Assembly (NCBI RefSeq): GCF_000194605.1
Contig: NC_015321.1
Span: forward strand, 4,216,001-4,280,000
DNA length: 64,000 bases
Source: Fluviicola taffensis DSM 16823
Lineage (GTDB): Bacteria > Bacteroidota > Bacteroidia > Flavobacteriales_D > Crocinitomicaceae
Direction: 5' to 3'
Below, one piece after another: positions 49,987 through 57,959 of the stretch (position 1 is its first letter; every line of letters starts with the position of its first letter). Made by a program: the position numbers and the translations under genes. Below the pieces are notes generated by a model, which searched no databases, was not told the DNA's origin, and saw only the letters and a list, made by a program, of their open reading frames with translations.

Positions 49987-50054
49987 AACTCATTTATACA
50001 CGCTACAAACCTGCCTAAAATGTTCCAATTGGGCCAAATAGGCGCAGGTTTGTT
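49987..50054. repeat. Terminal boundary palindrome 22 (short class, partly degenerate)
   Basis: ACAAACCTGCCT pairs with AGGCGCAGGTTTGT, and the end is GTTACGTAAAGC. The arms are not placed symmetrically with respect to AAC and GTT, unlike other sites. It is the last site before the plus-strand chromosomal operon, and so marks the right (gene-sense 5') edge of the array. Confidence 0.6.
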
Positions 50055-50269
50055 ACGTAAAGCTAATGTACTTAAAATAACTATAAATCATCAAATAGAC
50101 GCCGAATAGTTTGACTCGTGGATTTATGGTTATTTTAGTTTTGACTCTTCCCAATCAAACCCATCATTCATACAGCTTACCTCACCCTGTTTACCATTCA
50201 CCGATTTTCGATTTTATAGCCGAAATTCTCCCACTACTTTCGCTTCGCTAACAAACGTTAAAAAATGAA
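50055..50269. other. Intergenic region between array and GbsR operon
   Basis: No gene and no attI-like or integrase sequence was found here. C/T-rich stretches (CTCACCCTGTTTACCATTCACC) are present without obvious function. Confidence 0.4.
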
Positions 50270-50305
50270 GTTTTTTTAGTTCGGTAATTTTCGAACTAAA
50301 AAAAC
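50270..50305. promoter_or_regulatory. Operator of the GbsR/MarR-type regulator
   Basis: Perfect 14-bp arms GTTTTTTTAGTTCG and CGAACTAAAAAAAC are separated by 8 nt. The site covers the region between -45 and the -7 element, so binding would block the promoter. Autoregulation is inference. Confidence 0.7.
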
Positions 50306-50317
50306 TGATTACTTTTG
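50287..50317 (+). promoter_or_regulatory. Promoter of the chromosomal RND efflux operon
   Basis: TACTTTTG at 50310-50317 fits TAnnTTTG; the upstream T-rich TTTTCG near 50288 may act as -33. The start codon at 50336 follows after a short leader. Confidence 0.65.
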
Positions 50318-50335
50318 CGCGAACAAACTAGCAGT

Positions 50336-50821
50336 ATGACAAACGTAGCATTAACAGAAGAACAAAGAGAGCTCATTGAAAGAATGGGGGTTTTCTATGA
50401 ACAACATGGAGTTCCGCCCATGGAAGGTCGTATCATGTCCTTGCTCGTTGTTTGCGATGAACCTGAATTAACATTTGATCAAATCCGAGAATTACTTGGA
50501 ATTAGCAAAAGCACTACCAGTTCGGCGTTGAATATGCTCCAATTGACGCAACGAGTCATCTATAAAACAAAACCCGGAGATCGGAAACGTTATTTTACGA
50601 GTAACATCGCTCAATGGCAAGAAGGTTTTGCAGAAAACTTTCAGAAATTTTTTGGCGTGATTAAAATCATGAAAGAAGCACTGAATCAGCGCACCACCAT
50701 CACCACCGAATTCAACAAACAAATGGCCGAGTTTATTGAATTTATAGAATACCTAAGCATTGAGTTTCCAAAACTGTACATGGATTGGTTAAACCGAAAT
50801 ACAAACAACAAAAACAACTAA
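50336..50821 (+). CDS. GbsR/MarR-like winged-helix regulator
   Basis: This 161-aa protein starts at the ATG at 50336; a longer form from TTG at 50315 would overlap the -7 element and is rejected. The winged helix is clear: LTFDQIRELLGISKSTTSSALNMLQLTQRVIYKTKPGDRKRYF (residues 45-88), followed by a helical tail that should dimerise. Family members control efflux or osmolyte genes. It heads the TolC-adaptor-RND operon and the inverted repeat at 50270 is its probable operator. Confidence 0.88.
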   Translation: MTNVALTEEQRELIERMGVFYEQHGVPPMEGRIMSLLVVCDEPELTFDQIRELLGISKSTTSSALNMLQLTQRVIYKTKPGDRKRYFTSNIAQWQEGFAENFQKFFGVIKIMKEALNQRTTITTEFNKQMAEFIEFIEYLSIEFPKLYMDWLNRNTNNKNN

Positions 50822-50826
50822 AAAAA

Positions 50827-52176
50827 ATGAAGGAGACAACACAAAACTACCGTCTGAGCTTACTGATGCTACTTTCCCTTTTGGCTGGGAGCATGAGCTT
50901 TGTCAGGGCGCAATCTGGACAAATGTCCTTGCAGCAGTGCATTCAATATGGTTTATCGAAAAATTCTGGGATTCTAAAATCTCAGTTGGAAATTGATCGC
51001 ACCAATGAAAAGAAAAATGAAACACGGGCCGACTATTTACCACAAGTAAGTGGCAATATCCAGCTAATGGATAATCTGAAGCTACAAACATCCATTCTTC
51101 CAGGAGAAATGATTGGACAGCCAGGAACACAAGTAGCTGTTCAATTCGGTACGAAATACAACACAAGTCTGGGCTTAGATGCAAAGCAAGTAATCTACGA
51201 TCAATCGCTTATTTATTCGATGAAACTGACTAAGCAAAGTTCCAAAGTTTCGGAAATAAATGCGCGTAAAACGGAAGAACAGTTGATTTACGATATTGCA
51301 AGCGCCTATTATGCAGCTCAAGTGTCATTCACCCAAAAGAAGTTGATAGAATCAAATCTAGCGCAAGTAGATACTTTACTTAAGATTACTAAAATACAAT
51401 TCGACAATGATGCTGCGAAGCAATTGGATTTAGACAAATTGACAGTCAATTTCACCAATCTTCAAACAGATCTTGCTACAAGCAATACCAACCTGCAACA
51501 ACAAATGATGCTGCTCAAATATTACATGGGAATGTCTTTGGATCAAAATATCGAATTGCCAGTAATTCCATTAAAAGAACAAGCAGCGGTGATTACAAAT
51601 ACGGAATCTTTGAATAATACAGATTTAGAATTGATTCAAGCACAACGCGAAGTTTACTCCGTTACTTTGCAACAAATAAAAGCGGGATACTTGCCTTCTC
51701 TTTCACTCAATTTTCATGCTGGAGTTCAGAACATGCAGAATGATTTACGCATTTTCGAAAAAGGTGCTCAGTGGTTCCCTACTTCGTATATTGGATTAAA
51801 CTTAAATGTTCCCATTTTCGACGGATTAGCAAAAAATTCGCGGGTGAAGCAGACAAAAATTCAAATGGAACAATCTGAATTAGAAGAACAGTATTTGACA
51901 GAGAATTTGAAAATGCAACGCGCAAATGCAAATAATGCGTTAACAGCGAATAGAGCAGCATTGGAAAGCCAACAACGCAATATTGAACTTGCAAAAAGGG
52001 TTTATGAAACAACGCAGGCTCAATTTGTGGGTGGAATTGCTACAATGACAGATATTGTGAATGCAGAAACTTCTTTAAGAGATGCACAAACAAACTATTT
52101 GCGTGCGCTCGTACAAGTAAAATTAGGTGAACTAGACCTTATCAAATCAACAGGAAATATCAGATCATTAAACTAA
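50827..52176 (+). CDS. TolC-family outer-membrane efflux protein
   Basis: This 449-aa protein starts at the ATG at 50827, 5 nt after the regulator stop; an upstream in-frame ATG inside the regulator gene would put charged residues ahead of the signal peptide. The signal ends FVRAQ. OEP repeats run through about 30-230 and 240-440, with the C-terminal motif GGIATMTDIVNAETSLRDAQTNYL. Outer-membrane channel of the pump encoded downstream. Paralogous to the cassette copy at 22400. Confidence 0.93.
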   Translation: MKETTQNYRLSLLMLLSLLAGSMSFVRAQSGQMSLQQCIQYGLSKNSGILKSQLEIDRTNEKKNETRADYLPQVSGNIQLMDNLKLQTSILPGEMIGQPGTQVAVQFGTKYNTSLGLDAKQVIYDQSLIYSMKLTKQSSKVSEINARKTEEQLIYDIASAYYAAQVSFTQKKLIESNLAQVDTLLKITKIQFDNDAAKQLDLDKLTVNFTNLQTDLATSNTNLQQQMMLLKYYMGMSLDQNIELPVIPLKEQAAVITNTESLNNTDLELIQAQREVYSVTLQQIKAGYLPSLSLNFHAGVQNMQNDLRIFEKGAQWFPTSYIGLNLNVPIFDGLAKNSRVKQTKIQMEQSELEEQYLTENLKMQRANANNALTANRAALESQQRNIELAKRVYETTQAQFVGGIATMTDIVNAETSLRDAQTNYLRALVQVKLGELDLIKSTGNIRSLN

Positions 52177-52209
52177 GAAGTCAGAAATAATTCAGATAAA
52201 AAGAAAGAC

Positions 52210-53304
52210 ATGGAAAATCAAGAACAACAAAAAAAGAAAGGCGTATTCAGACGAATTATTCTACCCGCACTAATCGGAGTCCTGCTTCTCTTCATTGTAA
52301 TCAATAAACTGGGAAACAACAAAGAAAAAATGGAGGCAAATGCATCTATTACGGATAAAAAAATGACCATTTTCCCAGTAACGATTTCAGAGCCAAAGAT
52401 GGAAACTGTTTCGCAAGATTTCGAATTGAACGGAAACTTTGTTCCAGATCATCAATTGAGTTTCGTTTCAGAAGCAAGCGGTCGTGTGAGATCGTTGAAT
52501 ATCGAAAATGGCGACTACGTAAACGAAGGAAAAGTCATTGCAACCTTGGATAGTGAGCAAATTCGAATTGATCTTTCTTTAGCGAAAACAACTTTAGACA
52601 AAGCGAAATCAGATTTGGAAAAATACGAGCGTATGGTAGCAAGCGGAGCTGTCAACAAACAACAAGTAGAAGAAATGCGCATGACAATGAACACTGCAGA
52701 TGCCAAAGTAAAAACGCTTCAACACAGTTTGAAGTTGACTACAATCGTCTCTCCTATTTCGGGTGTTGTATCAAATGTTGCCATCGAAAAAGGAAGTTAT
52801 TTAGCTCCAGGAACTGCGATTGCTGATATCGTAGACATCAAATCATTGAAAATGAGCGTGAAGTTGTTAGATGCACAAGTAGTTCGCGTTCAAGCAGGAC
52901 AATCTGTTCAAATCGTACCTGATTTATATGCAAACTCCACCATCACAGGGAAAGTTGCTTCGGTTTCTCCACAAGCAGATGGTTCCAAGAAATTTGATAC
53001 TGAAATTCGCTTTGTTAATCCTGTAAAAACACCACTTAAATCTGGAATGACTGGAAAAGTGAAATTTACATTTGGTGGCACAAAAGAAGCTTTAACAATT
53101 CCTATCAAATGTTTGGTTGGAAGTATCAAAGATCCGAAAGTATATATCATTCAAGATGGACAAGCAAAATTGACCAAAATTGAAATTGGATCAGTAGACG
53201 ATGAAAAAATCGAGATTGTTTCTGGTTTATCAAAAGGAATGAAAGTGGTTAAAACAGGTCAGTTGAATATTGACAACGGATCTAAAGTTAAAATCATTAA
53301 GTAA
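52210..53304 (+). CDS. RND efflux adaptor (membrane fusion protein)
   Basis: This 364-aa protein has an N-terminal anchor at about 13-32 (ILPALIGVLLLFIVINKL). It has paired lipoyl halves (LSFVSEASGRVRSLNIENGDYVNEG and LTTIVSPISGVVSNVAIEKG) around a coiled coil, then a beta-barrel and a C-terminal domain ending NGSKVKIIK. Second structural gene of the pump operon, 33 nt after TolC. Confidence 0.93.
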   Translation: MENQEQQKKKGVFRRIILPALIGVLLLFIVINKLGNNKEKMEANASITDKKMTIFPVTISEPKMETVSQDFELNGNFVPDHQLSFVSEASGRVRSLNIENGDYVNEGKVIATLDSEQIRIDLSLAKTTLDKAKSDLEKYERMVASGAVNKQQVEEMRMTMNTADAKVKTLQHSLKLTTIVSPISGVVSNVAIEKGSYLAPGTAIADIVDIKSLKMSVKLLDAQVVRVQAGQSVQIVPDLYANSTITGKVASVSPQADGSKKFDTEIRFVNPVKTPLKSGMTGKVKFTFGGTKEALTIPIKCLVGSIKDPKVYIIQDGQAKLTKIEIGSVDDEKIEIVSGLSKGMKVVKTGQLNIDNGSKVKIIK

Positions 53305-53339
53305 TCACTTCGCCTCGGCGAAAAATAATTTAGAACAAT

Positions 53340-56300
53340 ATGTCTATTACAGAATTAGCCATAAAAAGACCCTCATTGATCGTTGTGATCTTTGCGGTCT
53401 TGGGATTCCTCGGGATCATCAGTTATTCCAAATTGAATTACGAATTGATGCCCAAATTCTCGATTCCTGTGGTAACTGTTACTACAGCTTATCCAGGAGC
53501 TTCTCCTTCAGAGGTTGAAAATTCAGTTACCAAGAAAATTGAAGACGCACTTTCTGGTGTCGAAAACTTGGATGATATCCAATCTACATCCATGGAAGGA
53601 ATTTCCTCCATTGTATTGATGTTGAAAAATGATGCCGACCCAGATAAAGCATTGCAAGAAGCACAGCGTAAAATCAATGCCATGCTTTCCACTTTGCCTG
53701 AAGAGATTCTTTCTCCATCCTTAGGAAAATTCTCTTTCGACGAAGCTCCAATCATGAATGTGGGCGTAACAGCTAACATGCCTCCAACGGAATTGTATTC
53801 ATTGATTAAAGATGAGATTTCTCCTTCTCTTGCCAAAATGGAAGGAATGGCACAAGTGACCATGGTTGGTGGTGAAGAGCGAGAGATCAAAGTACAAGTG
53901 AATCGTGAAGCTTGTTCCAACTACGGTATTTCTATTCTTCAGATTACAAATGCCATTCGCAGTGCAAACTTAGAATTACCAACTGGTAAAATAAAAAGCG
54001 ATGACAGTCAGGCATTGGTTCGTTTACGTGGAAAATACAAGGATTTAAGCGAGTTAAATAATTTAGTGATCTTGAGTGATCCAAAAACAGGTTCACCAGT
54101 AAGATTGAATGAAGTTGCAACGGTTTCAGACGCTTCGAAAGAAATCAAAACATTCAACCGAATCAACGGAACAAACTCTTTGGGTTTATTGATCCAAAAA
54201 CAAACGGATGCCAATGCTGTTTCCCTGAGTAAAAAAGTGCGCGCAGAATTCAAGGAATTGGAAATTCAATACAAGAAGCAAGGAATGAAATTCGAGGTTG
54301 CATCCGATTCTTCTGACTTTACGATTGCTGCTGCTGATGCGGTTGTAGTCGATTTAGGACTTGCAATCTTCATTGTTGCTTTGGTGATGCTTTTGTTCTT
54401 ACACAGTGTACGAAATGCTTTCATCATTATGATTTCCATTCCAGCATCGTTAATTTCGGTATTCATTGCCATGTATTTACTTGGATTTACGATGAACTTG
54501 ATGACTTTGCTGGCGATTTCACTCGTAGTAGGAATTTTGGTCGATGACTCGATTGTTGTCTTGGAAAATATCTACCGTCACCTCGAGATGGGAAAAGAAC
54601 GCAAAAAAGCAGCATTGGAAGGTCGAAATGAGATCGGATTTACGGCGATGGGAATTACCTTAGTGGATGTCGTGGTATTCCTTCCGCTTACAATGGTTGG
54701 CGGTTTAATTTCGAATCTACTTTCTCAATTCTCCTTGGTAATCGTTATTTCGACTTTGATGTCTTTATTTGTATCCTTTACCTTGACTCCATTATTGGCT
54801 TCTCGTTTTGCGAAAGAAACAAAATTGAACAACAAAACATTAGGTGGTCGCATCGTAATGGCTTTCGAAGGTGTTTTGAAACGAATCACCACTTCTTATG
54901 GCCGCACATTGACAGTTGCATTGCGCAGAAAGCGGTACATTGTTATTGCAGCATTCTTAGGAATTATCGGAATTCCTGTATTGTTAGGCCCATACATTGG
55001 TGGGGAATTCGTGAGCGCGGGCGACCGTGGAGAGTTTGTAATCTCTTTGGAATTACCACAAGATGCTACGATTCAGCAAACAAATACAACGGTGCAACGC
55101 GTAGAAGATTACTTGTTTCATGATAAAAGAGTAATCAACGTTTTCACCAGTGTGGGAACTGCTAGTGGAAACATGGGTTCATCCAGTAATGCCAACAACA
55201 AAGCGCAGTTGACAGTAAAAATTGTGGACAAAGAAAAACGCGACAAATCTGCAGCAATTATTGCTCAGTTGATGAAACAAGACATCGAACACATGTTGCC
55301 CGACGTAAAAGTAAATTCAGCAGCAGTTGGAATTATGGGTGGAGCGGATGATGCGCCTATTCAAATTGGGATTTCAGGAAATAATATGGATTCGAATTAC
55401 GTCGCTGCCAATAAAGTAATGGCAAAATTGAAATCCATTAAAGGTACAGCCGAAGTCAAAGTATCTGTAGAAACAGGAAATCCAGAAGTTACAGTGAATA
55501 TTGACCGCGATAAGATGGCTGAACTAGGACTAACGATGAGTACCGTTGGTTCTACTTTGCAAATGTCTTTCAACGGAGATGATAATTCGAAATACACAGA
55601 AGGCGGAAAAGACTTCGATATCTTGGTAAACTACGATGATTTTGATCGAAAAAGTACGCAAGATGTGAAAGAAGTTTATTTCATCAATGATCGTGGAGAA
55701 GAAATCAAATTGAGTCAGTTTGCAACTATCGGAAAAGCAAGCGGACCATCCAAATTAGAACGCAAAAATAGAGTTCCTTCAATTACGGTAACTTCTCAAG
55801 CACTTGGAACATCGAGTCAGCAAGTGACCACTGAGTTTGCACAGATGATGGAAAAAGATCCACTTCCAAGCAATACGGCTTACACCTTTGAAGGAGATGC
55901 GAAAAACATGGCGGAAGCTTTTGGGAACTTACTCCTAGCGATTTTAGCTTCCATCCTATTTGTATACTTAATCATGGTTGCTTTGTACGATTCCTATGTG
56001 TATCCGTTTGTTGTCTTATTCTCCATTCCATTGGCAATCATCGGAGCATTGTTAGCATTGGCTTTAGCAATGGAACCTATTAGTATCTTCTCTATGTTGG
56101 GAATGATTATGTTGATTGGATTGGTAGCCAAGAATGCGATTTTGATAGTCGATTTCACCAATCAGAAAAAGGCAGATGGACACAATACGGTTGAAGCATT
56201 GATTATCGCTGGTCAGGCACGTTTACGTCCAATTTTGATGACGACTCTTGCAATGGTCTTCGGTATGATGCCAATTGCATTTGCTCACGGAGCTGGAGCC

Positions 56301-56492
56301 GAATGGAAATCAGGATTGGCTTGGGTATTGATTGGAGGATTAACTAGTTCCATGTTGTTAACACTCATCATTGTTCCATGTGTGTACTTGATTTTCGATA
56401 TTTTCAAACGCGAAATCTCCAACAAAAAAGCAAAAGCTTTACTCAAAGAAGTTGATGTAGTTGCACTCGGACACGAGTACGATCACAAGTAA
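53340..56492 (+). CDS. RND efflux transporter, HAE1/AcrB family
   Basis: This 1050-aa pump starts MSITELAIKRPSLIVVIFAVLGFLG. Two periplasmic loops and 12 helices are in the usual order. Helix 4 carries the paired Asp (GILVDDSIVVLENIYRHLEMG) and helix 10 the Lys (GLVAKNAILIVDFTNQKKADG). It is clearly homologous to the cassette RND at 18216. Last gene of the operon; a strong terminator follows. Confidence 0.95.
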   Translation: MSITELAIKRPSLIVVIFAVLGFLGIISYSKLNYELMPKFSIPVVTVTTAYPGASPSEVENSVTKKIEDALSGVENLDDIQSTSMEGISSIVLMLKNDADPDKALQEAQRKINAMLSTLPEEILSPSLGKFSFDEAPIMNVGVTANMPPTELYSLIKDEISPSLAKMEGMAQVTMVGGEEREIKVQVNREACSNYGISILQITNAIRSANLELPTGKIKSDDSQALVRLRGKYKDLSELNNLVILSDPKTGSPVRLNEVATVSDASKEIKTFNRINGTNSLGLLIQKQTDANAVSLSKKVRAEFKELEIQYKKQGMKFEVASDSSDFTIAAADAVVVDLGLAIFIVALVMLLFLHSVRNAFIIMISIPASLISVFIAMYLLGFTMNLMTLLAISLVVGILVDDSIVVLENIYRHLEMGKERKKAALEGRNEIGFTAMGITLVDVVVFLPLTMVGGLISNLLSQFSLVIVISTLMSLFVSFTLTPLLASRFAKETKLNNKTLGGRIVMAFEGVLKRITTSYGRTLTVALRRKRYIVIAAFLGIIGIPVLLGPYIGGEFVSAGDRGEFVISLELPQDATIQQTNTTVQRVEDYLFHDKRVINVFTSVGTASGNMGSSSNANNKAQLTVKIVDKEKRDKSAAIIAQLMKQDIEHMLPDVKVNSAAVGIMGGADDAPIQIGISGNNMDSNYVAANKVMAKLKSIKGTAEVKVSVETGNPEVTVNIDRDKMAELGLTMSTVGSTLQMSFNGDDNSKYTEGGKDFDILVNYDDFDRKSTQDVKEVYFINDRGEEIKLSQFATIGKASGPSKLERKNRVPSITVTSQALGTSSQQVTTEFAQMMEKDPLPSNTAYTFEGDAKNMAEAFGNLLLAILASILFVYLIMVALYDSYVYPFVVLFSIPLAIIGALLALALAMEPISIFSMLGMIMLIGLVAKNAILIVDFTNQKKADGHNTVEALIIAGQARLRPILMTTLAMVFGMMPIAFAHGAGAEWKSGLAWVLIGGLTSSMLLTLIIVPCVYLIFDIFKREISNKKAKALLKEVDVVALGHEYDHK

Positions 56493-56509
56493 CAAACCAA
56501 TAACCAAAG

Positions 56510-56537
56510 GAAACGCCTCGATAGTGAATGTCGGGGC
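56510..56537 (+). terminator. Rho-independent terminator of the RND operon
   Basis: The stem AAACGCCTCGA / TCGGGGCGTTT is followed directly by a run of T, 17 nt after the RND stop codon. Confidence 0.85.
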
Positions 56538-56609
56538 GTTTTTTTATACCTATAAATTTATATACTCTTAAATGATTTTCATCTTCCGTCCACACACTGC
56601 TTATTTAAT

Positions 56610-57773
56610 TCACAGTTTACTTTTCACACGGTCTATCACTTTTTGAAAATCGGAAACATTCAAAACATCTTTCCCTAAATAACTCATCCCAGTTTCGTAA
56701 TACTTCAAAGCAAGATCGTAATGCTTCATTTGTTCTTCGTATTCGCCCAACATCCAATATCCGGAAAAAGTTTTCGGAAACAATGAAACCGTAAGTTCTC
56801 CAAGTTCTTTCAATTGATTCCACTGTTTCTTTTTGGAAATCGCATAGGAAGCCGTGTTTAAATCATTTTCACGCATTTCAATGTTCACTCCATAAATAGT
56901 TTCAACTGCACGGTATTTCTTTTGGAGGTACTCTACCTTATTTTCACTGGATTCCAACTGCTTGAATTCAATCTCATCAATTGGGGCGTAAACCGAAAAC
57001 AAATGAGCCACCCCATCTAAAATTGCAAGAGGAAAAATGGTTGTATGATTTGCGCCATTGTTGGGCCTTTCAAACTTTTTGTACTTGAAATTCGGATGGT
57101 CAATTTTAGAAAACTCTTTGTCAAAATTTGTAACAGAAGTTATGTGGCCTGAAAGGTCTTTTTCACCTGCTGCAGTATAGTAAAACACTGGTTGTTTTTG
57201 ATTTTGAATACTCTTTTTAAGAGGATTCAAGCTATTTGGAACATAATACGGGCTAATGGCAATATAACCTTTAAAGACAGGAACTTCATCCAGCAAGAAG
57301 TAATTCACAAAATTCGCGGTGAATGAATGGCCGACAATTGCTCTAAAATTTGTGGTTCGATAAGAACTATCTATAAATGGAACTAGTTCTTGCGAAATAA
57401 ACGCTTTGAAATCAATTCCCTTTCCTTTCGGGAGTCCAGAATCCCAACTATAAGAGCAATCACTCCAACGTACATACCCATTTGAAGTCGGGTCCTCATA
57501 GTTTTGATCAATACTCACGATGATACATTCTGGAATTTTATTCCAAAAACTATAATAATCAACAGTTCCTGCCAATGCTAGCCTAGTATATTCTCCATCC
57601 AATGAATAAATAACTGGATACTTCAAATCAGTTGATATCGTATATGATTTTGGAATATGCACAGTAATTATGCGATCTTCTGAAAGCTTTTGTGATTTAA
57701 TGGTAAGAATAGTATTCTCCTGAGCAAGAGCTGAAAATGAGCAGATTAAAAAGAGAATATAAAGTAATTTCAT
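56610..57773 (-). CDS. Secreted esterase-family (Fes/esterase D type) hydrolase
   Basis: This 387-aa protein has a signal peptide ending SALAQ (18). The alpha/beta-hydrolase esterase domain spans 20-275: the oxyanion strand YPVIYSLDGEY, the nucleophile Ser150 in GHSFTANF, a probable acid Asp in YYTAAGEKDLSGH and the base in GANHTTIFP. The C-terminal 100 residues look like tetratricopeptide-type helices (WMLGEYEEQMKHYDLALKYYETGMSYL). Such proteins cleave esters, including siderophore or acylated substrates; the true substrate is unknown. Single gene with no close partner. Confidence 0.85.
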   Translation of the reverse strand: MKLLYILFLICSFSALAQENTILTIKSQKLSEDRIITVHIPKSYTISTDLKYPVIYSLDGEYTRLALAGTVDYYSFWNKIPECIIVSIDQNYEDPTSNGYVRWSDCSYSWDSGLPKGKGIDFKAFISQELVPFIDSSYRTTNFRAIVGHSFTANFVNYFLLDEVPVFKGYIAISPYYVPNSLNPLKKSIQNQKQPVFYYTAAGEKDLSGHITSVTNFDKEFSKIDHPNFKYKKFERPNNGANHTTIFPLAILDGVAHLFSVYAPIDEIEFKQLESSENKVEYLQKKYRAVETIYGVNIEMRENDLNTASYAISKKKQWNQLKELGELTVSLFPKTFSGYWMLGEYEEQMKHYDLALKYYETGMSYLGKDVLNVSDFQKVIDRVKSKL

Positions 57774-57889
57774 AGTATTTCAGGTTTTGGTATGGTTTGT
57801 AATTGCAGCTTTTCCTGATTGTTAAAAACAGAATGTCTAGAAGTTCAAATTTAATAAAGTATCGATTATGAAGACTATTAATTGCTAGT

Positions 57890-57924
57890 AAAAAACTGGT
57901 CTGCTACCAAACTATGGAGCAGAC
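57890..57924 (-). terminator. Rho-independent terminator downstream of the DUF3137 gene
   Basis: On the minus strand GTCTGCT pairs with AGCAGAC and is followed after two bases by six T. It lies about 35 nt after the stop codon at 57960. Confidence 0.65.
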
Positions 57925-57959
57925 TGTTACAAATAACATTTTGTCAAACTTATTTTCAT

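Larger units (their letters stand above)
665..50054 (-). mobile_element. Integron-like gene cassette array (21 cassettes, no integrase in window)
   Basis: Genes on the minus strand are separated by about 23 imperfect palindromes that begin AAC and end GTT on the plus strand. In gene sense each cassette is GTT-end, gene(s), stop codon, then palindrome. Cassette spans: 785-4891, 4956-5731, 5849-7123, 7242-9686, 9805-10664, 10729-11504, 11622-12896, 12961-13736, 15564-16144, 17969-27553, 27617-28216, 28336-30718, 30837-31877, 31998-39102, 39167-39942, 40060-41334, 41399-42174, 42293-45489, 45608-48374, 48540-49034, 49153-49989. The two ends of each cassette are inverse complements, for example GTTATAGGGT / ACCCTATAAC for 27617-28216 and GTTAGCAACA / TGTTGCTAAC for every lipoprotein cassette. 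That is the signature of integron cassettes. The core does not fit RYYYAAC/GTTRRRY strictly, and none of the proteins here looks like an integrase. Recombination by an integron-type enzyme is inference. Confidence 0.8.

Noticed and set aside
665-50054. The boundary palindromes as simple transcription terminators or REP-type repeats
   Set aside because: They lack a following T run, keep fixed total lengths, and their outer bases belong to the neighbouring cassettes in a paired way that terminators would not show.
665-50054. A CRISPR array, because of regularly repeated palindromic sequences
   Set aside because: Spacing is hundreds to thousands of bases, the units are genes rather than short spacers, and no cas gene is present.
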